The notes beneath the pieces were generated by a model that was given only the letters and a program-made list of their open reading frames with translations, was not told the DNA's origin and searched no databases. From assembly GCF_002775205.1 (NCBI RefSeq), contig NC_036450.1, positions 27,120,288 through 27,184,287 of the forward strand: 64,000 nucleotides of DNA, read 5' to 3'. This document shows, piece by piece, positions 12,101 through 24,812 of this stretch. The position numbers were made by a program, and so were the translations under genes. How positions within the stretch are numbered: position 1 is the first letter of the stretch; every line of letters begins with the position of its first letter. This stretch comes from Xiphophorus maculatus. Taxonomy: Eukaryota; Chordata; Actinopteri; Cyprinodontiformes; Poeciliidae.

Positions 12101-15100
12101 AGCCACAAACACCATCACATCACTGCTGGGGAAGTTATCTAAAAAGTTCTGGAAAAAGGGAAGAGCAGAGTTACAACTTCAAGTAGAGTGTAAATACAAT
12201 TAAAAACTAGTGCAATACCAACCTGCATTTTTACTATTACTTATTTATCACTAAGCTTCATTTATATAGCTGAGATAAATCATTCTCACCTCCAGGTCCA
12301 ATTGAAAACTCCTAACGACATAAACTGCAAAAAAGCTAACTGTAGGCAGAAAATAAACAGTGGAATATATGCAGTACCTTGCTAACCACTAGGGGTCGCC
12401 CGCTGACTACCCGTAGTTGAGGGACTGCAATTTGAGGAAACTAGTTGAAGGATGTATTTTTTTACACTTTAATAAAACAGTTTATCAAAAAAAAATTTCT
12501 AAGTGAGGAAAAAAGTCCTTAAATAAGGACAGGAGTTTTACAATAAAATTCCAAAGTTACAAACACTTGAAATGATGTCCTGACTTCAAACATTCAATCT
12601 GTAGATGAGCAAAAGTACTGGGTAGTCACACCTTGCAACATTTAGTCCACAGCTACATAATATTTTTGTACCTGAGGAGATCCAATGGGAGATGGAGATG
12701 GAAATATTTTTGATGACTTGATAGATACAATTTGGGTGCAAGTACATATTGTTAAGGACCAAACAAAGAGTCAAAAATAGGGGAAATGTTTTAGGCCATT
12801 TAAATTTTTCAGACTAAGACGAGTAGGAAGCAATAACATATATTTCCTCCATTTTCACGCATCCCATAACTCATCTACTTTTAAGACAAGGCTTGAAATT
12901 TTCCTTTTTGATAAAGCTTGTAGTTGGACCAGCTTGAGTTATCCTCATATATTTCTGTACTTATGATGTTATAGACTTAGGCTGCTAGAGGATAAACTGT
13001 TCACTTTCTCACATTTTTCTATTCTCCAATTTGCATTATTTGCTGTTTTTTCAACTGTTAAATTTGTTTCATCTGTTATTTTCTCTCCATTGAAGCTACA
13101 CTTGGTCTGGTGTACTGATTGGCTGTGGTTCCTTCCTGGAGGAGGACATCAGCTGACATAATGCTGCCATCACCTGCCCTCCTTTGAACTTTTTACTTTC
13201 AAGAACATCAAAATAATCCTACATGTACTGTACTGTACTACATCCTACTGTACTGTTAGATTACCAGTATTAATTGGAATGTATATATTATTGAACTGAA
13301 ATTATGTTTTTGTAAAATGCCTTAAGACCACATTTGTTGTGATTTGGTGCTACATAAATAAACTGAATTGAATTTCATCTGACCCATTATAACCTCATGT
13401 CTTCTGAATGCTTAACAATGAAACATGAGAACTGGCTTTCCTATATTACATCAGAATTTAATACAGTAACGAACAGTACCTTCATTGGTATCTAAAGAAA
13501 TATTACTAATGGAGAAACACATGAGAATAACTAAATGCATACCTGGATGTAGGCAAGATGAGATAAAACAGTACTATGTTTATGATGTAGTGATTTAGCT
13601 TTAATGCTACAGTATATAGAAAAGTGACCTTTCTGTACATAATGTATAAAGTTTGGAAAAAGAATTCAAAAAGATATATATAAAAAAATAGGCAAACAAG
13701 TTTATGTCTTACTGGTTCAATGCAGTCTTTGGAGAGAGGAGGTGAGGGAAAGGCAGCAAAGATCAACACGCCCACATACATATATGTCCCTCCAACGAGA
13801 AGATAAGCCAAGGACAGGTCCCTTACCTGCATAGAAGAAAAACTGTAAAGCATATATGTGGAATATTTGAGCCTGAACTCAGTTTGAACCAAAACTAGGT
13901 TCAGATGAAAAGTAGTTGACCTGGTGGGTGAACTACTGTTATTTTCCACCTTGAACAGATTCTGCTGGAGGACAGTTTCTACACAATCTGATCTACACAA
14001 ATTACTTTATGTAATTTATGGAGTTGATTCAAATAGATTGCAAAGATGTCAAATGTTCTTCACTGTTGGGCCAATATATTTGAATTCCAGAAGGAAGATT
14101 AAAACCTTTGCACTGTTCCACTGAAGTGTATTAGGATTAATGAAATACTGCCTGAACAGGTTCTAGCAGCAGTATGGTCTATTTAAAATGGAACCCACTA
14201 AACATCTGGAGCTAGACGGTCATTCATATTTTTAAAGGAATTGTCTCAGTGTAAAAGGGAACATTACCAGATGTGGTAGTATCCTAACATTCTGTTATAC
14301 TTTAGATATTTAATAAAATGAATTGTAATAAAATTAGTGGGCCCAGGTTGAAAAGACCTAAAATCTTTAACAAACCAATTTCTTCACTAAGTCTTCCATC
14401 TGCATTTGTTGAAATAGTAAGGCAAATAAAGGAGATAAAGACAGAAAATTAAGTCTAATCAATTTCAAGGTCATTCTCCTCCAAATTCCTGATGAACCTG
14501 TTGGTCTAGCCAGAACCACTGAAAAGCTTGTCCCGCTAATTTTGTGAGCAACAGTAACTGAGCACAGACTCACATTATTTTCTTGGTTTTTGTTGCTCTT
14601 CATCAATGTGATGATGCAGTTGTGAATGAAGAAGGCCAGGGTGAGCACACCAGTCAGCTGAGGAAAAAACAGCCTGAACTCTGAAAGAAGAGGAAAACCA
14701 CAAGTCTTAGAGGAAATATAAGCATCACAACCAAGATCTTTATGAATGAGACAGATTTCACCAAAACAAAGGTCAGTGTGTTGGTATGGTCATATATTTA
14801 GTGCTCTACTCAGTCTTAGTAAACACTACATCTAAAACATTTGAAAGACTTGTTTATACTTTTAGGTTAAAAAGAACACAAGATCAAAGTGATATAACAG
14901 CCAGATAGACCTTTTAGAGTTTTTTTATTTGTAAAAGTAGTAATATAAAAAAAAGCATCCTGTACAGTAATTTCCCCCGCCCATGTTCACCTAAAAGATC
15001 TAAAAAAAATTTCATTCAACATGGTTACCAGGTACATGGGACATTTTTAATACAGTGTTGACAAAAGTGTGAGCATTTCTCAGGGCTGTGGCAGAACAGG

Positions 15101-18100
15101 ACAGAGGACAGGCAGATCTACCTGGAACGTAGAACTTGGACGGATCAAACCAGTGGAACTCTAGATGGAAGCCAAGGCGGGAAGCTTTGATTGTGACCAG
15201 CACAATCAGATAGATGACTGATATAGTGCCTAGAAGAAACAAAACCATTCTTCGGAATTAGTGAAGAACAAGTAGATTGAATAAACCATTAATTACACTG
15301 AATACAACTACTAATTACTATGTAATTATATAAATGCTACAGAAGTGAAGAATAAACTGACAGTAGGCTAGTAGCTATTGATAAAGCCATGGAGTCCATC
15401 AATAGGTCAGATGATGCACATTAAGGTACCTGATGAAATCAACATCAGCAGCTGTGACCACGTATGTAAAAGCATAGTTTGCTTCACATCAATTTGCAAG
15501 GTGCAATAAGATCATTTCTAAACAGTTGGAAGTTTGTTATTTAACAGAAACAGCTGGAAACATTTGAGAAGGCTGCCAACCTTCCCAGGAGTGGATGTTC
15601 CAGAGGTTTACGTCAATGTCAGGTCATGCTAAGGGAAATAGTCATTTTAAAACGACTGTCTCGCACCTTTTTTCATGCCGTTTATCAAATTACATCTCAA
15701 TTGTTCTCCCTCTCACATCAATGCACAACTATTCCATGACACTGTTCAGTGGAAGGCTGACACCATGCCTGTGGAATGCAGTTCCTTCTTCTGACTCATT
15801 CATCCAGACTCACAAGTTACTGAGGCTCTGTGCTGGTGTCTGCCTAAAAGAGCAAGCGGTCATCACATAACCAGCTAATTGCGCAACAGCCATATTGTCA
15901 TATACTAGCCAACAGAGGCCTCAGACTGATGTACAACACAATATTATATTCTGAACTTTAAGTCCTGACTTTAAGCAGACTGTGTTCCATTTATTATCAT
16001 AGGAGGAAGAGGGTGGCTTTGTCAACACTTACAGCATATAAAAGTCAGTGACAGGTCTGGTCACTGACTTGTGGTCACTGACTTATGGACCAAAGAATGT
16101 GTTGAACACTTCCCATGTGGTAAAATGCTGAGTTCTAATCTTTCTAATGAAAGTCTAAGCTAGGTAGCTGAAGAACAAACTATTCGCTCATTGAGTCCCA
16201 AATTTTTGGAAAAATGCCAATACTTGCATTCCAGCAGCTTGGGCTCCACTTACCAAAGAAAGTGAACCTGGCAAAGAAAGAGGCAGAGCGAAAGCAGAGC
16301 AGTGGCAGCAGCAGGACGATGAGGTAGAGAGGGATAGTGCCGGTTTTACTCCAGTAGTGATCAAAGCTGCTCCCAGACGAGTCATTCCCAGAGGAGCTGC
16401 CACACAGACTGGTCATGGAGTCATTTCTTCCAGGGTGAGTTTTAGGGTATGGGCAGATAACTGGCAAACACATCAACAAGACATCACCACACACATAATT
16501 AAAAACAATTACACTATTAACAATACACAATTAGAAAGATTCAGATACCTAGACTTTAATTTGGGTTTTACTTTTCACCTCACAGCACAAACCTCACATA
16601 TTTTACATTTAGTCGAGTCACCCGCATTTCAGTTAACAACATCTGTTTCATTCCTGAAGCGTGGGATAGGGTCAGTGGTGGAACTAGGCTGTTATACCAG
16701 GGATGGCCAGAGGGTGGCCATAGTTTTATTTGGGGTCCATATTCATAAATATTCTCTCTAAGATGGTACCTAAAGAACAACACAGACAAGAGATGCACAG
16801 TCCTACTCTACACACTCTATCCACAGAGTAAGCCACGCCTGCCTTGGGATAGAAGCAATTTATTTTATTTGACTGTGATTGGGGTTTTTTTTACCTCATA
16901 CCTCTATTATTCTCATCTTGATTTGATAAAATATGGACTCCCACACCGCAGTTGTGTCCTCTATCCTCCACATATTTTTCAGCTGTTACAACTGTTTAAT
17001 CTGTTAATATGTCGGAAAGTAGTTTTCCAAGTCTCCTTTATACATAGCATGAGCGTCAAGATGCCTGCGGAGGTTTTACAGATGGAGACATGCTGCTGTG
17101 CCAACTTGCACATTGTGTGTTAGAATCTTGGAGCAAACCAGCAACAGGCAAAAAACTTTGTACAGTTTTTTCCAAACAAGTTGAATGAGTTGAGTAATGT
17201 TGTTGGATGTTGATTATGTTAGCAAAATCATAACTAGATAATACATTCTAGTATGTCACACTAAGCTTATTAACAAAAACAAGCTAATAAATTTGTTATC
17301 CATGTTCAGAGGTGAGTAGTTCTCAATCAATCAACCAAATCAAATCAATCAATTAAATTTTATTTGACTGATCAAGTTCTGGTTCAGTTACTTTCGTAAC
17401 ATTTTGGGAAAAAAAGGTACTTAGAGTAGTTTTACTGCACAGTACTTTTTACTTTTACTTGGGTAATCTTATGAACTAGTAGAGATTGGAAACATTTGAT
17501 TTTTGGATTTGTGTAATGTATGAGCTAACATTTATGCAAATTTGAGCATAATTACTTTGAATGTCATTGTTTACATCATTATTAATGTTCTTCTGTTTGT
17601 TTTTAAGTTTTTTTTATCTGAAAATGGTCAGACAAGAAAGCAGGTTGTGAAGAAGGAGGTTGTGTAACAAGGTTTGACAGGTGAAATAAAAACCTATCGC
17701 CATCACAGAGCCTGGCCTTTAACCTGGATGGCTGTGAACGATCCTCTTTGCTCCAAAACACACAGAATTCCTTTTAGGCAAAAGATCTGAATTAGCAGCC
17801 TCGTTCACACATCACCAGAGAATACATACAGGTGTGCTGCAGAAAACTTTTAGCACCAACACCACTGCTACTCTGTTCATTCCATGCTGTTGGCCTGAGT
17901 GTGTAAGCCTAACCAACACATCCCTGAGCCAGAGCCTGCTTCAAATAGAACTGATTTAACCACAGCAAAGTCTGAAGTGGGATTAGTGAATGTAACTCTG
18001 GTTCATTATACATCCAGATGTGTGAATTATTTATAAATAATTTGCTCTTAAAATGCTAAAATCCGCAAAATATTTCACTTTTAATTTTGCACAATTATTT

Positions 18101-21100
18101 TATCATGCATTTTGACTAGATAGTGAAGAATAACCTTTTGAGATAAGCTAAACCTGTTAATAAATACAACTTTGGGGTTTAAAACACTACATCAAATCTG
18201 ATGTAATGTCATGTAACCAGGCTCCAGTCTGGTTATAAAAAAAAAATCTATTGACCCAAAATGAAAAATATATATATATTTTTTAAAGTTCTCAGACTCA
18301 TCACTTTTGCCAGGTTTAGGAATCTCTTGCAACGCACCAAAATTATATCTAATAATAAGAAAGAGAAATAGAGATAGCACAAATGAAAATTGTTGTCTTT
18401 TCTTATTCATAAAAATGAAGGGTTATTAGCTCTTTTTAAAACTAATTGAAAAAATATTATGGTTGTTGGTGTAGAACAGTCTTTAAAACTACTCAGAAAT
18501 GTTACAAGTAAAGGTTTCCTGATGCAGGTTCCTCACCTCTATCAGAGCCGTTGGTTCCATACTCTGAATCGGATGTGCTGACGTTGTGAGCATGGTCTGT
18601 AGACGTGAAGAAATAAGAAGAATTTAAAACACTCATTTATGAATTCACTTTCACAATGTACAATTATTTTTTATTATTTCAAAGCACTGCTGGACAGTTA
18701 ACTGCATATTTATACAGGACCAGGGTGTTTGAGTTCAGTGAAATGCCTAGACATCCCCAATGAATAAATCTTTTCAAATGTTTTAATGAGGGAATGTGTG
18801 AACAGCTCCAACTTCTGAGTACAGACATGCCCAAGATAACATTTTTTAGCATTGACAAAAATGGTCGCATGACATTAATGTGACTTGATAGCTGCATGAT
18901 CAAAGCAACTACCTACCTATAGCTTCAAATACAATAAAGAGTCAGCCCTTAAAGACGTTTCTGGTTCCAGTTTAAATGAATGAGCCACTTCCAACAGGAT
19001 GTAAGAGCTGAACAATCAGAGCTGAGTCAGCATTTTAGATTTGCTGAAGCAAGCGTTGAGGCAAAAATGGAAGCTAGCAATCTGAAGTGGACATGGCCCA
19101 CATGACTTCACGAACAACCCTGTAAACTAAAACTGCTGTCAGACTTTGGAATTACATGTTTATGAGCAGCAATGTTGCACTTTGGTAGATCATTTGAAAA
19201 CTTGCACACAACAGCACATACCAGACAAGATTCAAGACAGCAGAGTAAACATGGAACATTACGGTCATATTTAAACTTACTGTAGATGAACTGCCCAGTG
19301 TTGTAGAGGAAGTTGGACATTAGGACCCAGTATACCACCATGGCTCCAACAAGAGAGACCATGGAGAAGACCAAGCTGGACCACTGGCCAAGCTTTCCAA
19401 AGTAGAACCTGCAAACATCAGGGAATTCCCAGCTAGATGTGTCCACACCCCCTGAGCAGAAAAGAACAGTATTTTAGAGAATATCAGTTAATTTTCCTTT
19501 CCAGAGGAATATTCCCCTGTTGGTTATGACCCCTGACATATACCTCATTGCTGGATATTAAAAACACAAAGAATGTGATGAGCTTACACACAAGGAACAA
19601 GTTAGCAAACAAGGAATTTTAAAATGAATCTCAAAATCAGCATGTCTGAACAGTACAGAATAGTAGGTTGGGAAAATCTCAAAGTAGGACATAGTCACAA
19701 ACAGGTGATAGCACTATGTCCACAGTGGATGAAGAGTTTCATGGAAAGACCTGCACTCATCTTCAATAAAGCTCATGAGAAATGTTAGAAATGGAAGGAT
19801 GGTGCTAAAAAAGTTTGGTGAAAACCACACCAGGAATCTATTTACCTAGCAAATCTGCAGAGATATGGCTCTCTCTAGATTCCTGCACCGTTTTGTTATA
19901 ATTAAGTAGTACATAAAATCATCAACCTGAGAAATACTCTGTCAGAAAAAATAATGTGAGAATGTGAAGAGAAAGAATGACTTGTACCAGATCACTCTTC
20001 ACACTTTTCTTTGTTCTCACCAGTGACTGCACTCTTCAGACCATTAAGAAACAGATTCTACATTTAAGTTTCCATAACATGAATTTATTAATATCAGTAG
20101 AGCTGCATGATGTGAGGAAATAGTGTAGCTGATATCAAGTAGAGTATATTTTCTTTTTTCCTCTATCCATCATCTGTCCTTCCATCACTCTGTGACCTTT
20201 AACATTTTGGACAAGGTCATTAGTGTCTGATGTGAACATCTGCTGCACTGACACTCTGTCCAGACACTCTGTCCAGAGTGTCAGTGGAATATTATATACA
20301 TCTGGCACAGATATGATGTGTTAGTTAGTCATGATATCTGTCCAACTGGCTAAATATTATGCTAACATGAAAAACACAAGTCAACAGAACCTGGAATATA
20401 TTAGCCTACTCCTAGCAGTCCTTTTGATATGAATTTTGCACACACTGATACTTCCATGATAATTTATTGTGTAACCTTTCATATCAGTGATAGCATAATG
20501 TTCCAGGGTCTTGTCACATCATATGTGGAAACTAGTGAAACCAGAACCAGAACCTGTGAAACTACGACACCACAACATAAAATGAAGACATAAACAGATA
20601 AGAGGCCTCACAATTTTACTCATCATCCATAGTTCTCACAGAATGTCAAGACTGGACTTTAATTATGCTTCAAAACAACACTAAAGAATTTCTTTAAGCT
20701 CATATAGTCACCTCTTCACAGTTCATTAAGCCACCGCTTACTGCTGAATAATAGCAAAGTGATAAAGTTCTAAATAAAGTGATAAAGTTGTTTTCCTAAT
20801 CAAGGATGGTACAGACCAAGTTTCTTCAGATTCAAAAAAATAAGAACATCTATCCTGTACAATACAATATCACTCCTTACTTCATTAAAGCAAAACAAGG
20901 AGAGGACAAGCAGAAGAGATGCTGCTGGACTTACTAATTGCCTTTGGTGATTTGATGACAATGTAACAGCAGTACAGCATTAGCAGGCCAGTGAAGATGA
21001 GGATGATAATTCCCAGAGTGAAACCAGCCTGAAGAAATTAGGTGAATAAAATAAGACTATTCAATTTTCAGGAAAAAATCTATGTCCAGCAACAGCTGAC

Positions 21101-23131
21101 TTAATGTTAGCATAAAGCCATAAACTGAGGAAAACAGTAAAAGGTAGGCAACCTGCTTAATACCCCACGGTATGCTGAGTATGGATGTCCCCATCATGGT
21201 GTTCCATATGGCAAAGCTGCAAAGAAACGCACACAAGAGAATCAAAGCCCTGAAGATGATGGCTTCATGTTCAGTGACGCTGACTGAAGCAGTGAGGCCT
21301 TACATGGTGACAATGCTGGGGTTCTTAGCAGCCTGCTCGCTGTCTGGAACCTTGAAAGCCATCCCGAGAGGGCTGTAGACGTACATCTCCTCTGGAGTGG
21401 GGATCACATGGTTTGGAGGACTCTGGAGGAGCAAAATAAACACCAACGCTTTCTAATCAATGACATCTTCAGAGAAATAAAGACAAACATTCACATAGTT
21501 TTAATTCACAGCTGGATGCAATGATAACCAAATGAAAAACATAAAACAACCATTTTATTATCATTTCTCCAATTTTATTGGCATACAGTAAGCCAGAAAA
21601 TTAAATGTAAATTAAAATCATTCTTTGCTATAGCGACAAAGTGACTTGACCTACCAGCATTGTGTCAGAGGACCCTGTCAGTCTGCTGTAGTAATGGACT
21701 CTACTGTTCAGGATGGCAGCCTCAGCAGAGATCCTCTCCTGAGGGTCATTACTTACAATGTTCCTGGGCTCCACATAGAAAGGCCTGCAACACCACACAA
21801 CATTGCCACGTTTACTTTTAATTTAAATTCCCCAAAACAACTTGGTGTTAGTTCAGAATATTTATCAAGTCCAAAGTCAGCAAAGAATATGCTAGAACAT
21901 CTTACAGCACCTCATGCTGACTTCATTTTCCAACAGGACTTGGTGCCTGTTGTTACAAGTACCAGTATCTGCTTTAATCACCATGGATCCCAATCATAGA
22001 TGTGCAGGTAAACTGGTCTGACCAGAACCACACAGAGTCTATGCGTCAAGATTAAAAGAAGAGAGAGGAGGCCCAGCAAGGCCACTATTAAGGCAACCTG
22101 GGCTGCCTAACAGCTCAGCTTCTTGCAGTCAGAACAGTGAACAGTGTCCAACTGATCACATTCATACCATACTATGCTGTACTGCTGTTCTGCAGAAATT
22201 CCGTGAGTAAAAACAAAGTCTGTTTGTGAGCTGTGAAAGGGAGTGTTTGTAATCTTTAATGTGCTAGAAACTTGTTGGTCCCTGTGAAATACCTAACTGG
22301 ATTAAAACTGACACAAACTGCTAACAGAGAGAGGAATTATGCCAAGGCGGTGCCAAACTCACAAGTCCATCATAGAGTTAGCTTCCTAGAAAAGCACCAT
22401 GTTTGTTTATTATCATGCAATACCCTCAAGGAAAAAACACATGCACTAAAAGCATTCCAAAACTGAACTAGGTGGCTTTTATACTGAAAATCCTAAATGC
22501 CTCTGAATTTCCAGATATTGGCATTTAAAATTTTATTTCATTTCATTTTACACAAGACAGAAAAAATATATTAAAATAGAAAAGTAACTGAGCGTATGAA
22601 CAGTTGTGATTAAAGCCTTATTTCAGGTACGTCTACCAGATGACCAAACAGGATATCTGGCTAAGGGGCAGGCCAGGAGCCTTACACTCCTCCCCCTGGT
22701 GGAAAGCACAGCTGAACAGTTTATGGTCCCCAATGTTCCAATTAGTTTCATTATAAATATTTGGACTTGAATATTAAAATGAATTATATAACTCATAAAG
22801 AAATTTGTTGTCCATTCTAAACTGCAGAGAACTTTTCTAAAAAAAACAAATCCATCTGGAAAGCAAAACTATCCCCTCATCTCAGAATGGACCACTGTTT
22901 GCTTCAGTACATTCAGCCATTTTAACAAACTTGTGAAGTCTTCGATATTTCATCACTAACAGCCAATTTTGGTATTCAGAGCTTCTGCAGCACACCATTT
23001 GTTTGTGATGTACAGAGGTTCTGGGGTCTCTACCGTTTAGTTCTGATGTCCAGTGACCCAGCTGAGCCTCTGTGGGAGGGGCTGTCCCCAGCGGGATCTG
23101 GGCCCAGCAGAGGCCTGCAGTCATCCTCCAT
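8992..23131 (-). CDS. slc38a9: Lysosomal arginine sensor/transporter SLC38A9 (complete, 14 coding exons)
   Basis: SLC38A9 is an 11-transmembrane amino acid transporter of the lysosomal membrane; it senses luminal arginine, works with Ragulator and Rag GTPases to activate mTORC1, and exports amino acids. The exons, in transcript order, are 23034-23131, 21655-21784, 21304-21422, 21153-21216, 20935-21028, 19281-19451, 18537-18596, 16254-16460, 15122-15229, 14574-14680, 13713-13826, 12000-12148, 11325-11414 and 8992-9157. They sum to 1677 nt, or 558 residues plus stop (the human protein is 561), and all phases fit. Diagnostic stretches are KRPF.VEP and HYYSRLT in the cytosolic N-terminus, [15 protein letters not shown] in TM1 (Thr126 matches the human Thr133 transport residue), sequons in the TM3-TM4 luminal loop, and [12 protein letters not shown] near TM8. 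The N-terminus is about seven residues shorter than in human. No frameshift or internal stop is seen. Confidence 0.96.
9494..10802. mobile_element. Non-autonomous hAT-like DNA transposon
   Basis: The 1309-bp segment is bounded by perfect 14-bp terminal inverted repeats, CAGGGGTCACCAAC at 9494 and its reverse complement ending at 10802. This CAGGGGT...CAAC end type is typical of hAT/Charlie-like elements. There is no transposase frame inside. A 13-bp perfect hairpin lies at 10033-10063 and a GGGTGACCGGGTGCCCGGTCACC stem near the right end. The flanking 8-mers (ctgtagac, cttcactt) do not match, so the target duplication has decayed. It sits in the last slc38a9 intron. Confidence 0.75.
11325..11414 (-). 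CDS. slc38a9: slc38a9 coding exon 13
   Basis: Residues 474-503, including [20 protein letters not shown], a late membrane segment and the conserved FYPNIG turn. Donor CG|GTATGT, acceptor CTACTCAG. Confidence 0.93.
12000..12148 (-). CDS. slc38a9: slc38a9 coding exon 12
   Basis: Residues 425-473, beginning [10 protein letters not shown] and containing [19 protein letters not shown]. Donor GG|GTAGGA, acceptor TTTTTCCAG. Confidence 0.94.
12840..13376 (+). mobile_element. 3' end of a non-LTR retrotransposon (LINE remnant)
   Basis: It carries the well-known fish LINE tail pattern: AAGGCTTGAAATTTTCCTTT...GATAAAGCTTGTAGTTGG, then a 3' terminus TTGTGATTTGGTGCTACATAAATAAACTGAATTGAATTT. No intact frame remains. 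It lies in the slc38a9 intron between exons 11 and 12. Confidence 0.6.
13713..13826 (-). CDS. slc38a9: slc38a9 coding exon 11
   Basis: Residues 387-424, from [10 protein letters not shown] to the conserved [13 protein letters not shown]. Phase 0 at both ends. Donor CCA|GTAAGA, acceptor CTATGCAG. Confidence 0.94.
14574..14680 (-). CDS. slc38a9: slc38a9 coding exon 10
   Basis: Residues 351-386, including [20 protein letters not shown] and ending QENN. Donor AAT|GTGAGT, acceptor TTCTTTCAG. Confidence 0.95.
15122..15229 (-). CDS. slc38a9: slc38a9 coding exon 9
   Basis: Residues 315-350, [20 protein letters not shown] then [10 protein letters not shown]. Donor CCAG|GTAGAT, acceptor TTTCTTCTAG. 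Confidence 0.95.
16254..16460 (-). CDS. slc38a9: slc38a9 coding exon 8
   Basis: Residues 246-314. It encodes the rest of the large luminal loop (VICPYPK, with N-glycosylation sequons at Asn258 and Asn271) and then a membrane segment [16 protein letters not shown]. Donor TTTG|GTAAGT. Confidence 0.93.
17318..17372 (-). repeat. CAAT-rich LINE tail-like repeat
   Basis: Tandem tcaatcaa words run into AATTAAATTTTATTTGACTGATC. This resembles the (TGAT)n-ended 3' terminus of a minus-strand fish LINE, like the clearer copy at 62299-62410. Confidence 0.4.
18537..18596 (-). CDS. slc38a9: slc38a9 coding exon 7 (luminal loop)
   Basis: Residues 226-245, the poorly conserved luminal loop with two sequons (NVS at 230, NGS at 241). 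It was identified by frame continuity and splice sites (acceptor GTCTACAG, donor GAG|GTGAGG) rather than by strong similarity. Confidence 0.85.
19281..19451 (-). CDS. slc38a9: slc38a9 coding exon 6
   Basis: Residues 169-225, [20 protein letters not shown] then a membrane segment [20 protein letters not shown]. Donor A|GTAAGT, acceptor TTCTGCTCAG. Confidence 0.96.
20246..20286. repeat. 13-bp perfect inverted repeat
   Basis: The arms are cactgacactctg (20246-20258) and cagagtgtcagtg (20274-20286) with a 15-bp spacer that itself repeats acactctgtc. It sits in an slc38a9 intron. Confidence 0.7.
20935..21028 (-). CDS. slc38a9: slc38a9 coding exon 5
   Basis: Residues 138-168, [20 protein letters not shown] then [11 protein letters not shown]. 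This is the second membrane segment. Donor A|GTAAGT, acceptor TTTCTTCAG. Confidence 0.95.
21153..21216 (-). CDS. slc38a9: slc38a9 coding exon 4 (TM1)
   Basis: Residues 116-137 with the family signature [18 protein letters not shown]. Thr126 aligns with the human residue needed for arginine transport. The donor is weak (CAG|GTTGCC). Confidence 0.95.
21304..21422 (-). CDS. slc38a9: slc38a9 coding exon 3
   Basis: Residues 77-115 in the cytosolic N-terminal domain: [19 protein letters not shown], matching the human HVVPAPEE.YVYSPLG block. Donor AT|GTAAGG. Confidence 0.94.
21655..21784 (-). CDS. slc38a9: slc38a9 coding exon 2
   Basis: Residues 33-76: [10 protein letters not shown], then VHYYSRL. 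This is part of the N-terminal domain that contacts Ragulator-Rag. Donor CTG|GTAGGT, acceptor GTTGCAG. Confidence 0.94.
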
Positions 23132-23177
23132 GGTCCCTAACAATCAGCCAGCCTTCAGTCTTCAACTCATCACCTGT
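23034..23177 (-). CDS. slc38a9: slc38a9 coding exon 1 with short 5' UTR
   Basis: The coding part is 23034-23131 (residues 1-32, [17 protein letters not shown]...IRTK). The ATG at 23129-23131 is the first in the exon. A probable acceptor (TTTCCAG) puts the exon edge at 23177, leaving 46 bp of 5' UTR. A di-leucine-like RPLL near the start is consistent with lysosomal targeting, by inference. Confidence 0.88.
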
Positions 23178-24473
23178 CTGGAAAGACAGAGGAAGATTCA
23201 CGTTAAGAAGAACCAGTACTTCAACAACAGAATGTCAAAGAAATTATATTTTGAAGCATAACAATACAATATTATTGCTGAATATTGCACAGAAGTTATT
23301 GACTGCAATTTACCAGAATTTTTTTCCCCATCATAGTAAAGTTCATTCAATTCTCTATGAGTGATGTGGGACACAATTTTGTGTGAAACTACAGATCTGA
23401 TGCTGCTTTTACACCTGGATTTCCTCTGTGTGGGGCAACAAAGGATATTTCTATTCTAGTTTATCTCTAGGTCTATGCTGGGAAGAGAGAGCCTGCTGGC
23501 TGGTTTAAACTTATCTAATGTGACTTAGACAAGTTTAAACCAGAGATGTTTCCCAACCCATCCACTCATCAGCAGTGCTGTTGTTACCAAGCTAAACATC
23601 ACAGAAACTTTGTCAATTACAGAAGCAGCTTCTAACATCAGGCTCTACAAAGTAATGGACTCAAAGCCGTGTCCAGAGTTTATCCAACAGTGTCTTTAGA
23701 CATTCACTGGACGCTGCACTACTTCAGCATCTGTATTATATTTTATGATGGAACAACAGAAAGGCAAAATTAGGTCAAAAATAATATTCCCTGCCCAATA
23801 CTCAGTTTGTTTCACTGACACACATCTTCCACTCATGTGGCTCTAAAGAGCTTAAAGGAGGAGCTTATGCAAACTCTAAAACTGGATGAAAAATGTGTAA
23901 CTTCATATCTAAAATTAGCTTTGTCTACCTCCACCAAGGCAATATTTCATTGTTATCCTAACTATGACATCTGCAACACATGTAAACTAAGCAGAGTAAA
24001 TAATTCATAAAGGTAGAAGAATTATTTTTGGATTCTACAAAATAAGTATGAAATAGCAAGGCTTAAAGAATTAAGGGAACATTATTTAATGTTAAAGAAC
24101 AGAGCCAAAAAAACATTGTCATCAGATCAGTGCCTTAACAACATAGTCACAATTATTTCCCTTGTATTGTGTCTGCAGTAAACCCAAGATACAGCAAACA
24201 TATTTTGGAGAGATGAGATGAAATGGTCATGCATCAGCTGACCAAATGAGGCTCTTCAGCACAAATAACAGTCAACGGAAACAGCTCCACTGAAAACATA
24301 TTCCACCAGTGCAAGAGAGTGTTTTATCAGCAAACTGTACACCTTCACATTTCTGGGGATGACTTTTCTTAACCAAACAAAGAGGCTGTGCGAAAAGAGG
24401 AATATCTGTGCTCATGCTGCTAGTTTTAGGGAGATTTCATGTTGAAAACTACCAAAGAGGCCATGCTTGTAGG

Positions 24474-24812
24474 GCTGCACCGATTGCAGCTTTTGGCCGA
24501 TTGCCGATCTTTAAAAAGCCTGACCTTCGGATTCCAATTTTGGCCCTTTTTTTTTTTTTTGTCTGAGTGTTGATAAATATAACAAGAAAGTCACTGAGTT
24601 GGTAACAGTGGAGTGACTATTGATAACTGTAAATATGCAGACATGACCTGATGGGCCGGTCTGGCAGTCAAACCTCTCACATCAGAGTAAAAGAGAACAG
24701 TGGCTCTGTTCTCTTTTGTGGCTCACCTTCGCTGAGACAGATGAGATGAATGACCAATCTCTCAAAAGGAGAAAATCTGGGCTGATTTGGAGGCTGGCTG
24801 ATTTATGGATGC
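24474..24812 (+). mobile_element. hAT-like MITE copy, same family as 45120-45483
   Basis: It starts TAGGGCTGCACCGATTGCAG and shares several blocks in order with the 45120 copy, including GCCGATCTTTA..AAGCCTGACC, ATTCCAATTTTGGCC, GTTGGTAACAGTGG.GTGACTATTG and GACATGACCTG.TGGGCCGGTCTG. The right end near 24805 is degenerate and no clean target duplication was found. Confidence 0.65.

Noticed and set aside
15595-15870. 91-codon plus-strand frame (ends LKEQAVIT)
   Set aside because: It contains an LWNAVPSS-like phrase reminiscent of retrotransposon C-termini, but too little matches to call it. It lies within an slc38a9 intron.
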